Assembly: GCA_944472135.2 (NCBI GenBank)
Contig: OX235263.1
Span: 20,823,379-20,887,378 of the forward strand
DNA length: 64,000 nucleotides
Reading direction: 5' to 3'
From: Trichobilharzia regenti
Taxonomy: Eukaryota; Platyhelminthes; Trematoda; Strigeidida; Schistosomatidae
Position numbers and translations under genes: made by a program. Positions 56,901 through 64,000 of this stretch are shown in pieces; position 1 is the stretch's first letter, and the number at the start of each line of letters is the position of its first letter. The notes under the pieces are model-generated. The model was not told where the DNA came from, did no database searches, and saw only the letters and a list, made by a program, of their open reading frames with translations.

Positions 56901-59900
56901 GGATAGAATTTAGAGCAGTCCTTGTGACATGATTTCCAATGAAACTGTTTTGTTCTTCGTTATTACTCCTCCTTTGTCTCACACCTCTGCTCACTGTCTC
57001 TATTATGCTTTTCTTGTACTTTCTTCTCTTGCTTCGTGTGCTACACGGAGTGTGACGACTTGAAATTCCGCACATTTGTGCAAAGTTCTATGTCGATAAC
57101 AGACAGACAATCTATCTTGTTGTTTTGACTGCGTTTCTCGGGGAACTACTCTGACAGTTCTCAGACAGACGCCAGCGGTTTGCTACTGTGATGAGATTTA
57201 TGGTAAAAATAAGAATTGCTTGTAATATGACGTAAAGAAGCCTACGGTCACAATACTAATGTACAGCGCATATTCAACTGAATTTCAGTTAAAGAATAAA
57301 ACACACAAAACTAGAAGCGAATTGGGCGAAATTAAAGTATCATAACCAAAGTAAAGGTCTTTCAAAAGCTGTGAAGAGTCATGCCAAATCGAACCTTACT
57401 TTTTTGGGACTTGGAGAAGGTAGATAAAGTATTCTACTCATTCCCTGGGTACCTTTCAGTACTTTTCTACTTCTTCTACACTGTTAAGTAGGTTGATGAC
57501 TTTTTTAGATTAAGGTTTAGGGTTAAGGTTGGGATTAGAATTAGAGTTGCAATTGAAAGTTAGGATTATGGTTGGAGTTAGGAGTGTAGGTTTAAGAACA
57601 GTGTCAGAAATACGAATAGATCTTAAAGTGTTATGACTTACAAGTCACCTGGATGAAAGCACCTATGATTTCTATAAAGTTCATCTATGTGGTGACTTGG
57701 AGACATTCTTACAACATGTAAGCGACGACTATGTAGTGTAATAGCATGCTGGCAATGTTTTTTAGTGCGTTTTTCAACGACTAAGCGACTTTTTTGCATT
57801 TGAATTCTGATTGCTTGTTCAAAGTCACTGTTGTCTTGGTTATGATAGATTGACTTCGCCACAAATTGAATAGAAATAGTTTTAATTTACCTGCAAAGTG
57901 TTTGCAGATGATAAATATGGACAACATATACCACTATGCCGCTCACTTCACTTCCAAACACCACATTAACACCTATTACCTGGTTGGGGACCTTGGGATG
58001 TGCTAAGAACCAACGGTTAGAAGAGACTACTGGCCCAAAATCGTTTTCAATGATGTATTCAACTGTTTTTGATCTCAAATATCCATTAAATCCTCATATT
58101 TTTCCATGTTACTGTTCTTTCTCGTGCATATTATAGCTCTTCGGGATTTCATTTTCTCTATGTCGTTTCTTTACTTTTGTGTGCTACACCTGCATAGTGT
58201 GTCACAACTTGAACTGCTGCATTTTTGTGCAAAGTTATTTGCTGCAACGCAGTCAGTCAGTTATAAGGACACCAAAGTTTATCTTGTACCCTGGTTTAAT
58301 TTCTCTTGGACGCTAGTCCGGTGGAATTTCGCTTTTTTTTCTTATCATTTGTTGTACTTTGTCCTCCTTTGGTAAGGTTTAGGATTAATCATTAACTGTG
58401 TTAATGCGTTAATTTAATCAAAAACTATGCATCTTTTCATAACTGTCATCATATTTTACTTATTCTTTTATATTTTATTATTATTCATATAGATGAATCT
58501 ACAACAGATTCGATTGTAGTTGATTCAGCTGAAGTAAGTTATATTTTTGCTTAATGCATTTTCAAATTATAGAAGGATGCAAAAGAGCAGATTAGTCTTT
58601 TTGAAGATGAGGATACTCGTTTGTTCTACGAAAGTCTACCAGATATTAAGGCAATGGTACCTGCTGTAAGTTGTCATCCATTGTGAAATTTGTTAAATGT
58701 TATTTATCATTGTTCTCTAAATCACTCATTGGTAACATTCTTTCAAATAGATATCCGCATCATATTATTCTCGGGGTAAATTTCTACTAGAGTTGTAGCT
58801 CTCATTGCTTTAGAGTGTTAAGGCACTTCAAATTCCAACCACTGAGTCACCGATTCAAATCCCACTCCTAGTATTCAGTGTAGGGATCTAGGTAGTATAA
58901 TATTAGGTCATCGTAATATTACTTACTGGATGATGGTGTTCCAAACACAGTGTAATTGCAGAATTTCAAAACCCCCGGGCTATGTAGTTCTCATTTTTCC
59001 TTCCCATTTGGTGTTGTGTTATAGTTGTAGAAGTTCCCAGATGTCTGGGATAGGTGTCGAATCATTTCTCACCTGATTCGATGAGTAAAGCCTCAGTTAT
59101 CAATCTCGTCCTCCACCATGTTATATATATTTTAAGGCTGACTTCACCCCACCCTATTGCATAGTTGTGTATAGCTGAATGTAGTGTTCGAAATGTCATC
59201 CAGTAAATACGATACTGTTTCACTGTATGATATGTCCAGGAAATAAGTTAATATGAGATTACATATTACTGCAGTGTCAAATTCATTTATTAAATTCTGT
59301 AAAACTGAAATCCACTGATTTGTGAGTCCCATTATGTAACCAATAACATTGATTAGTTCTCAAGAGTTAGTTTTTAGGGATTTGATTGGTTTCAAGTTTG
59401 ATCACAAGCTGCCATCAGTTGGAGAATCAGTGAAAAACCAGGGAGTACTAGACAGCTGTTTCTCCCTAGCTTGGGACTCATTATTCGTACGCACCCACCA
59501 GGGTTCAAACCCAGGTCCTTTCGGTTACAAGGCCAACCCATAGACCAGTGACCTACTGGGATCCAATCTAATGGCTTATGAGTTCCAACTTCTGCCAGTT
59601 CATGATTTTAGCACGACCACCAGTCAGTGTCGTTGGCGAGTATTTGTTCTCTTGTTCAACATGGTAGACCTCATCGGTTACGATTTCTCTGAAGCCGAAC
59701 GTTAAGCCAGTTTTCCTCCTTATGATTCGTCGTGTGCTCGAGTGACTGTGAAATTTCATCTTTTTCTTACCTTGGTCTTAGTTAAATTACCAACTAATCA
59801 GAATATTTATTTTTCGTCAACCTACGCCGCCAACAATCTATGTTCACTGTCGTAGGCCGATTTTAATGTGGTTAAAGATATATATAAATATGAAGTGCTT

Positions 59901-62900
59901 TTTCCGAATAAAATCGTATCCTAACAGTCATTGACCAGTCTTTGTCTTTTGATATCTATGCGGCTCAGTCAAGTGAAGGTACTATTGACGAATAAGTGTA
60001 TCCAGCATTATCAGTTGAGTTGTCCATTGAGTCAATATTGACTATACCCACACGTAAGTCCGCTCAATCATATCAATTGTCGACATGATCATATCAGTTG
60101 ACGACGGGTACATAACATGGAGATCATTACAAATTGGCGACAGGACTGCTCAATCCGGTACAGCTATAACAAAAAAATAATCGTAAAATTCAGATCAAGG
60201 TTGACTTTTTAACTGAATGCATTATTTGATACATGTTTGTTATTCTTGGCTCTTTTGTTTTACCTTTAAATAGATCCTTTACAAAGACAGTGAACAGGCT
60301 AATATTGAATCAAATCAAACAAAGGATGAAGATGTCGATTCTGTGAACAATGAAGGTACAGTCTATAGTGTCTTTTAGTAGTCTCAACGTAAATTTTATT
60401 TATTATAAAATGGAGAGACTGTTTCATGCAGTCATAAGACTATTGTACATGAAAAAAGTTGAAAAGTTGACTGACCACCTGTTGTATTTATTTACGATAC
60501 AAAACCTCACAACTTGTACGTGAATTTATGAATGTTACTTGCTTCTTATGTAACACTATAACAAGTCGGGAGATTGATTACTTCTCACTTTACTGTTAAT
60601 GTCATCTGGTCGAGGAAACTTCCCTATTTTATGCGTTGTCTTCTGATTTCTGGTACATAAGCTATTATCTAGGCTTGTTGTTAGACATCCTGTAAAAAAT
60701 TATTACATTTTCACAGACAGTTAGTGACTTCTAACTTAATTCACAGTTGCAATGACAGTAGAGACGTGGCTCATTTCTTTTTTAGGCACTTGACTTTTAG
60801 TCCATGGGTTCGGAGTTCGAGTTCTGCTTCACCTACTTCTATCTGGACCACTGGATAGTATTATCAATCTTCATATATTGATTGAGTGTGGCTTATACTT
60901 TGGGACATGTAGGACTTGTTTCTAGGGTCGAGTTTGTAATGTCTTTCTGTATTCTACAGTAAATATCGCTTATTTATAAGTGTTTCTGAGTAGGGTTACT
61001 GTATGAACCATATGTAATTTACAAGGAAAACTAAATCAGTTGGTTCTGTAAACGCATGGCAACTAGGATGTTACATCTATCGAATGGCTCCATCCTTCCT
61101 TCTTCGTAAGATCAAGGATGTTTTAGAAACAAGAAACTCTGTCAGCTCCCTTTGAACTACATAGATCACAATAAGCAGTTAAGGTGAGTTATTTAGTAAA
61201 AATGGTTGGTTGGAATCAATGAATAAGACACATAAAAATCAATAACAAATCTGTTATTTGACTCTTGGTTTATTTGTGCATAGAGTGAAGTCATCTCATT
61301 ATTTTTGGTGCGTCCTGAGTGGAACGCAAAGCTCCAGTCCTTAAACTTTGGAGTTTCAATAATTGCTGGTGCTTTTTCGTGGGGTGGGGGCGCTAGCCTG
61401 ACGTCCAACCTCTCCTCTTTTCCGGGTTTACTACTGGTTAGATGAAGTTTAGGAGTGTATCGACGGGGCGGGAATCGAACCGCAGAGCTCATGCGCAGCT
61501 GGCGAGCAGTTTACTCATGAACAATCGCAATACCTCATAATAATCTACAAATTGTCTTTTGCATTTGCTTTAAATACAGTTGAGTTACATATTCCTTTTA
61601 TGAATGGAATGTCACAACTTCCTTTTCGGTTTTTTCTTCATTCGCTTTTTAGATATCGACATTGATACAGTTGAATCAGAGTTGGCCAAAGAAGAAGCGC
61701 TGATTAAAGTATCCGATGATAGCAATGAATCGTTGAATGGATCATCAGTGCCTGATAAAACTAAACCGTCCATTTTGAACATTGATGATGGTATGTTTTG
61801 TCTGTTGTGATTCAGTAATTGTTTACTGGAGAATATTCAGGTGTATATTTTTATCGTTTGTATTATCGTTGCAACTACAGGCGGAACTGACGAGGACATC
61901 AAAGCGAGAATCGGAAAAGCAAGACAAGCTTTCATTACTCTTAAGTCTGTGTGGAGGTCAACTGGACTCACCATCAAAAATAAGATCCGGATTTTCAACT
62001 CCAATGTGAAGTCAGTCAGTGCTACTTACTATACGGATCAGAGACTTGACCAGCGCGTCATAAAGAGCTTCTCAAACAAACTTCACACCTTCATTAACAG
62101 TTAGCTGTCTTCGCTCAATACTCACGATCAGACGGCCGGCCAGAAAAGATCAGGAATAGGGATCTCCGGCATTGAGCGAACCAACACAGCAGGAACCGAT
62201 TGTGAAACAAATAGGCAGGAAGAAATGGAGATGGATTGGCTGGCCATAGTCTGAGGAAACCATCAAGTGACATCACTAGACAAGCCATCGCTCGAGTGGA
62301 ACCCGAATGGGAAGCGGAGAGTTGGTCGTCAGTGCAAAGGTGGGGTGACTTGGAGGAGGCCATGTGAAGAGGAGATGAAAGCATGTGGGCAGACTTGGAG
62401 CGGGGTGAAAAAGTTGGCAGAAAACCGAAGGCAATTGAGACGCGCAGCTGAGGCCCTATGTTCCTCTAGGAATTAAAGGATATAATAATAATAATAATAA
62501 TTAATATTATTATTATAAAGCTAAATTAAAAATGGAGAAAAAAGCACTAAGAACTAAGAATCAGTTGTTCACAACTAGGACGTTTCGCATTTTCTTTAAT
62601 GCTCAGCTTAGTTCAACACTTCAATGAGTAACAGGTCCAACGATTCACTGCAATATGTGTTCTAGTTTTCTTGTTTTTTATTTCCTGCCTTACATGTGCT
62701 CTGCCAGGCTTGGTGGTTTCCTTGTCAATATTTTCTCTAGTTTTTTGGTGTTATTTCTTTTTTTCCTTTCTGTTATTTAGTTGGTGAAGAAGATCCAAAT
62801 TCATCGGGTAGAGTTCTCATGGAGACATTTTTGACTCAGCTGCCAAACTGTATTAATCGTGATCTTATCGATAGAGTAAGTGAAATTACATATGGAAACA

Positions 62901-64000
62901 ACATTTATGTGTGTCTCTTAGTTATGTACTGAATTCTATCCACCCCTTTGCGTTCCGAGTGGAACGTAGGACTTGAAGCGTAAGCTTTGTAGTTTCACTA
63001 GCGGTGTGAGGACGTCTTTTTACTGACTGCTGTCGGTGATGTCACAATCATCAGCATTTCGACTTTATCGGTCTTGGTACTTACTAAGTGAGGTCTAGTG
63101 GTGCATTGACCTAGAATCAAACGCCAGACCACTCGCCTGGTTGACAGTTTCCTCACACTGAACTAGTGGCGTACACATACACGGAATTCATGTATTCATG
63201 ATTCAAGATACGTGTCTATTCAGCAGACTTCGTGGTTATTAATTTCAACAGGTATCCGAAAACAGAAATAGGGATGTATTGCTTTATTATGATATACATT
63301 GAAAGCGAAATGAATACTAAGAAATGCAGTGTATAAAATAATTTAACAGCGGCGGGAAAATACCCTAGGGTGGTAGTAACTTAAATAGCTTAATCGCCTT
63401 GTAAATAGATCTAATTGTAAGGTTTTACACGTTGTTTCCTGTGAAAATTTACAATCTGTTTGCTTTCATTTATCATTTCTCTTTGGTTCACATTGAAACA
63501 ACAGTGAATCTAGCTAAACTTCTCCATTGTTAGCGTTGTGTTAGTAGAGATAAAATTCTGACACGGTATATATTTTTCCGACGGTAGGGCATTTACAAGT
63601 TTTTCTGTTAGCAGTGCTATTGTGTAACTCTACAATGATTGAACTGATTTTCCGGAGAAAGGTAGCTAGCTCCACGCCCAACCTTCCTTCTTTTCCCGGT
63701 TAGTAAAAAGGTTGGGGGGGGGGTGGAATCAGAATGGGAAACGACAAATTGATCGTCCGAGGCTGCCATGGTGGATAACTTGTTACCAAGGGGGAATGAA
63801 AGCTTATTGGCAATTGTGGGGTCAGGTAAAAACAACTGCAAACAGGAGGATGAAATGGCGATGTGCTATTGAAGCCCTATTGTGGTGAGAGAAGGCTGCT
63901 AGCCAATTGGTAGACATTAATCTACGTCAATGTCTAGGTCACTAATATTGGCTGTGAGAAAATATGAACAAGGCTGATTCAACAACCAATCGCAGCAGAC
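47911..64000 (+). CDS. UPF2: UPF2, regulator of nonsense transcripts 2, partial at 3' end
   Basis: Scaffold of nonsense-mediated mRNA decay that bridges UPF1 and UPF3 on exon-junction complexes. Exons on the plus strand: 47911-47946, 47985-48149, 48192-48422, 48467-48684, 54587-54903, 58493-58533, 58573-58665, 60274-60355, 61653-61790 and 62781-62875, continuing beyond. Together they give 1416 nt or 472 codons in one frame with GT-AG introns. MIF4G-1 signatures: [15 protein letters not shown] [61 protein letters not shown] and SLADLLD. The acidic linker [20 protein letters not shown] follows, then the start of MIF4G-2, [17 protein letters not shown]. The basic N-terminal extension of vertebrate UPF2 is missing. 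Roughly 700 further residues are expected outside. Confidence 0.95.
47985..48149 (+). CDS. UPF2: UPF2 exon 2
   Basis: Fifty-five codons, [15 protein letters not shown] to [13 protein letters not shown], which holds the conserved start of MIF4G-1. The intron that follows is 42 nt (48150-48191). Confidence 0.92.
48192..48422 (+). CDS. UPF2: UPF2 exon 3
   Basis: Seventy-seven codons from [12 protein letters not shown] through [10 protein letters not shown] and [18 protein letters not shown] to SSHKDLK, MIF4G-1 helices. Followed by a 44 nt intron (48423-48466). Confidence 0.94.
48467..48684 (+). CDS. UPF2: UPF2 exon 4
   Basis: [21 protein letters not shown] to [17 protein letters not shown], ending AG in phase 2. 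The 5.9 kb intron 4 follows. Confidence 0.95.
48885..49364 (+). mobile_element. 5'-truncated RTE-A insertion with 11 bp TSD (UPF2 intron 4)
   Basis: Starts in the coding region ([20 protein letters not shown]) and runs through [20 protein letters not shown] to ...WRRCIQSL, stop, then the 3' UTR and CAGACAGACAG tail. Flanked by ACTTTTCTCAA at 48874-48884 and 49365-49375. Nearly identical to the end of 55776-56585. Confidence 0.92.
49968..52240 (-). mobile_element. RTE-A LINE with a long intact RT frame, 5'-truncated (UPF2 intron 4)
   Basis: The best-preserved LINE in the window. The 3' UTR runs from 50143 to about 49968 and abuts a (TA)n run at 49950-49967. The 5' end stops near 52240. No N-terminal endonuclease is present. 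It is antisense to UPF2. Confidence 0.88.
50144..52222 (-). CDS. RTE-A reverse transcriptase ORF (692 codons)
   Basis: A single open frame. Linker [12 protein letters not shown] (139-150), palm start [19 protein letters not shown] (186-204), [20 protein letters not shown] (234-253), motif [10 protein letters not shown] (315-323), motif [14 protein letters not shown] (373-385), motif C YADD (418-421). A conserved C-terminal region follows, with [35 protein letters not shown] and the terminus WRRCIHSL. All catalytic Asp residues are present. The apurinic-type endonuclease expected upstream is missing, so autonomy is unlikely. Most similar in style to schistosome SR2/SjR2 RTE-clade elements; clade by recollection of motifs. 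It lacks the 4 bp duplication that breaks other copies. Confidence 0.9.
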   Translation of the reverse strand: MKTSNDRKPAKDKLTAKTDLICPLLLENFASIPPLRQTLRENTTSSELIDARRLIPASSEFNEERKLHKRKLTKSLRKDREQWWVTKAKEMEKASRIGNTRQLFTLIRETGGRRQIISETISEKNGTIISSQDRRLDRWKEHYEEQFNWPTATLNLPNIQHLPEWDIDTGPPSLTEVTKAVTNLKLGKAAGPDGMTPEVFKYGGDSLLSALTEVLGSVWESEEVPSGWCKSLIIPIYKKGDKSSCDNHRGISLTNIVSKVLGSIIMRRLSGAREAQTRESQAGFRPGRGCIDHIFTLRQILEHRNSYRRPTVIIFLDLKAAFDSVDREVLWRCVAVKGMPRKYIALIKALYSYSYSQVRAYGELSSELVTTSGVRQGCPLSPFLFNFIIDVLMDLTLSDFSDSGIDLLPGNNLVDLEYADDIVLLGEDADKMQSLLNTLSRNLRMFGMRFAPAKCKMMLQDWTTSTPSLKIGSEVVEHVDRFTYLGSTISPNGLVSDEISARIQGARFAFASLRRLWRRRDVRLSTKGRVYCSSVRSVLLYGCETWPLRVEDMRRLAVFDHRCLRSISRVKWHNKMSNMEVRRRVLGKQGKSIDEVVKLQRLRWLGHVLRMPSHRLPRRAMLADIGSGWKKASGGQTKTWHQSMKSTTVGLSHVGRCRLPDWGPWVGKNLWLETIGDMAQNRSQWRRCIHSL
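52241..53825. other. UPF2 intron 4, nothing recognised
   Basis: AT-rich intron sequence between a LINE and a LINE 5' fragment, with no supported feature. Confidence 0.4.
53828..54118 (+). repeat. LINE 5' UTR-like fragment
   Basis: CTGCTACCTTGACGTGGTGG TCGGGCTT followed by CCTACCATGCCAGGCAGG resembles the 5' leader of RTE-type LINEs (the TTGACGTGGTGG block is widespread in such leaders). GC-richer than its surroundings. No RT follows, so it is a 5' piece only, unusual for LINE insertions. Confidence 0.5.
54125..54146. repeat. (TA)n microsatellite
   Basis: Short AT run between a LINE 5' fragment and a SINE-Gly tail. Confidence 0.8.
54150..54382 (-). repeat. SINE-Gly copy
   Basis: Minus strand: GTGCGTTGGTGGCACAGCGG head, B-box near 54322 (GAGTTCGATCC), tail TTCCACTGGGGAACGTAAAA then A-rich. 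It ends about 200 bp before UPF2 exon 5. Confidence 0.8.
54587..54903 (+). CDS. UPF2: UPF2 exon 5
   Basis: Joins AG|A (Arg), then [46 protein letters not shown] and [17 protein letters not shown], the end of MIF4G-1. Donor gtgagt at 54904. Confidence 0.95.
55305..55505 (-). pseudogene. RTE-A LINE relic
   Basis: Minus strand matches the RTE-A segment around the [17 protein letters not shown] and GRVYCSSVR equivalents (GCCTACTTTAAAAACAAGAC, then CAAGTGA), strongly decayed. It shows an older layer of insertion next to the young copy 55776-56585. Confidence 0.5.
55776..56415 (+). CDS. RTE-A C-terminal ORF fragment
   Basis: Open to the stop at 56415: [98 protein letters not shown]. It is the C-terminal domain downstream of the RT, with no catalytic motif. 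The ATG used by a naive caller (55759) lies upstream of the insertion in the intron, so the fragment has no start of its own. Confidence 0.85.
55776..56585 (+). mobile_element. 5'-truncated RTE-A insertion with 11 bp TSD (UPF2 intron 5)
   Basis: Flanked by ATTTCAGTTGA at 55765-55775 and 56586-56596. Starts within the C-terminal coding region and ends with the CAGACAGACAG tail. Same orientation as UPF2. Confidence 0.93.
56900..57112 (+). repeat. RTE-A 3' UTR tail
   Basis: AATGAAACTGTTTTGTTCTTC to GTTCTATGTCGATAACAGACAGACA, the RTE-A terminal ~200 bp, closest in sequence to the UTR of the 50 kb copy. Confidence 0.75.
57510..57596. repeat. Degenerate GGTTAG-rich stretch
   Basis: AAGGTTTAGGGTTAAGGTTG GG and following variants resemble degenerated TTAGGG units. 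Too irregular to be a working telomere seed. Confidence 0.4.
57930..58262 (+). pseudogene. RTE-A LINE 3' fragment, decayed
   Basis: GGGGACCTTGGGATGTGCTAAG AACCAACGGTTAGAAG corresponds to the GW-G-P...NQWLET region. The 3' UTR and CAGTCAGTCAG end are at 58250-58262. It ends about 230 bp before UPF2 exon 6. Confidence 0.65.
58493..58533 (+). CDS. UPF2: UPF2 exon 6
   Basis: A 41 bp exon coding (D)[13 protein letters not shown], part of the acidic linker. Flanked by a 3.6 kb intron and a 39 nt intron. Supported by frame continuity on both sides rather than by conservation. Confidence 0.8.
58573..58665 (+). CDS. UPF2: UPF2 exon 7
   Basis: Thirty-one codons [31 protein letters not shown], matching the conserved WEDEDARNFYENLIDLKAFVPA region of animal UPF2. 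Confidence 0.95.
58795..58965 (+). repeat. tRNA-derived SINE relic
   Basis: B-box-like CCGATTCAAATCCCAC near 58850 with a flanking head TAAGGCACTTCAAATTCCAAC C. Not a tRNA gene (no closed cloverleaf). Confidence 0.4.
59370..59590 (-). repeat. Smalpha-like SINE with degraded hammerhead
   Basis: Minus strand: B-box GGGTTTGAACCC (~59509), GGTGGGTGCGTAC, then a broken hammerhead (ATAATGA, GTCCC, GGGA, GAAA, ACAGCTGT, C). The tail is shared with 195-250. Core residues are lost. Confidence 0.6.
59841..60131 (+). mobile_element. LTR with start of an internal leader (UPF2 intron 7)
   Basis: TGTTCACTGTCGTAGGCC (start at 59841 or 59848) to ATCATTACA at 60131, then AATTGGCGACAGGACTGC, PBS-like. Contains TATATATAAAT (~59878) and AATAAA (59910). 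No coding follows; exon 8 begins 142 bp later. Confidence 0.6.
60274..60355 (+). CDS. UPF2: UPF2 exon 8
   Basis: [20 protein letters not shown] then VDSVNNE, continuing VPA into ILYKD as in other animals (VPAILFKD), then the acidic linker. Ends in phase 1. Confidence 0.92.
60755..60962 (+). repeat. tRNA-derived SINE relic
   Basis: GGAGTTCGAGTTCTGCTTCACC TACTTC at 60813-60838 is a B-box plus body shared with the minus-strand relic at 470-590. Confidence 0.5.
61300..61515 (-). repeat. SINE-Gly copy, diverged
   Basis: Minus strand: B-box GCGGTTCGATTCCCGCC at 61467-61483, body AGGTTGGACGTCAGGCTAGC, tail GCTTTGCGTTCCACTCAGGACG. It lies just upstream of UPF2 exon 9. Confidence 0.7.
61653..61790 (+). 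CDS. UPF2: UPF2 exon 9
   Basis: (D)[34 protein letters not shown] and [11 protein letters not shown], the acidic linker before MIF4G-2. Acceptor tttttag, donor gtatgt. Frame-consistent on both sides. Confidence 0.85.
61878..62485 (+). pseudogene. LINE-B C-terminal fragment (UPF2 intron 9)
   Basis: [40 protein letters not shown] and SNVKSV, then a frameshift; later [30 protein letters not shown] and EALCSSRN with stop. The tail is ATAATAATAATAATAATTA. It is the C-terminal part of a non-LTR polyprotein, same orientation as UPF2. Its last codons, GCCCTATGTTCC, are the same bases that form the SINE-Gly 3' end. Confidence 0.8.
62486..62780 (+). other. UPF2 intron 9 remainder
   Basis: AT-rich with a pyrimidine-rich run leading to the exon 10 acceptor. 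No other feature. Confidence 0.5.
62781..62875 (+). CDS. UPF2: UPF2 exon 10
   Basis: (V)[20 protein letters not shown] then [11 protein letters not shown], the first helix of MIF4G-2 (vertebrate DAFLQQLPNCVNRDLIDKA). Donor gtaagt at 62876; the next exon lies beyond the window. Confidence 0.95.
62942..63175 (-). repeat. SINE-Gly copy, diverged
   Basis: The tail GCGTTCCGAGTGGAACGTAGG lies at the left and the head is near 63110-63170, with the B-box decayed. Antisense to UPF2. Confidence 0.55.
63640..63880. repeat. SINE-Gly and LINE-B tail relics
   Basis: 63655-63715 matches the SINE-Gly body (minus). 63725-63880 matches the LINE-B end (plus; GGAAACGACAAATTGATCG..., then GCTATTGAAGCCCTAT), cut by the LTR that starts at 63881. 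Confidence 0.6.
63881..64000 (+). mobile_element. LTR, left part, cut by window edge
   Basis: TGTGGTGAGAGAAGGCTGC to the edge matches the first ~120 bp of the solo LTR at 22688-23022 (about 85% by eye). It is inserted immediately after GCCCTAT of a LINE-B tail. Confidence 0.8.

Noticed and set aside
1..64000. CRISPR arrays, bacterial operons, rRNA
   Set aside because: No regularly spaced identical repeats with unique spacers, no rRNA-like blocks, and clear spliceosomal genes: the DNA is eukaryotic.

Overview
The window looks like blood-fluke DNA (Schistosoma or a close digenean). It is AT-rich, holds two split genes with 38-45 nt micro-introns next to multi-kilobase introns, and is packed with non-LTR retrotransposons, Penelope-like elements, tRNA-derived SINEs and hammerhead-ribozyme SINEs of the Smalpha type known from schistosomes. 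Species was not determined.

Two host genes were found, arranged head to head. From 30594 down to the left edge (minus strand) is a heterotrimeric G-protein beta subunit: six coding exons over more than 30.5 kb, encoding residue 1 to the start of the seventh WD blade. From 47911 to beyond the right edge (plus strand) is UPF2, the nonsense-mediated-decay scaffold: ten exons and 472 codons in the window, covering MIF4G-1 and the beginning of MIF4G-2. All splice sites were read by eye as GT-AG, and all junction phases agree.

Layout. 1-30.6 kb: G-beta, with introns of 2.3, 20.7, 4.6, 1.9 and 0.045 kb. The 20.7 kb intron carries RTE fragments, Penelope-like elements with inverted ends, a LINE whose 3' end is shared with a SINE family, hammerhead SINEs and a solo LTR. 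30.6-47.9 kb: intergenic, with a decayed CR1-like LINE, a decayed Penelope element, a 0.79 kb inverted repeat flanking a long LINE ORF, a three-copy ~193 bp tandem repeat and a broken Ty3/gypsy-type LTR element. 47.9-64 kb: UPF2, with introns carrying a 692-codon RTE-type reverse-transcriptase ORF, two 5'-truncated RTE insertions with 11 bp target-site duplications, SINEs and LTR pieces.

Family labels used below: RTE-A is an SR2-like LINE whose 3' tail ends in CAGA/CAGT repeats. LINE-B is a second RT family ending in ...[12 protein letters not shown]-Gly is a tRNA-Gly-like SINE with a LINE-B tail. SINE-V is a ~195 bp tRNA-derived SINE. Smalpha-like marks hammerhead SINEs. The most notable signals are an almost intact hammerhead ribozyme at 19545-19596 with decayed relatives of two types, hammerhead-like termini on a Penelope element, a shared 4 bp frameshift that defines an RTE-A subfamily, and the large inverted repeat around the LINE at 36.4-40.9 kb.
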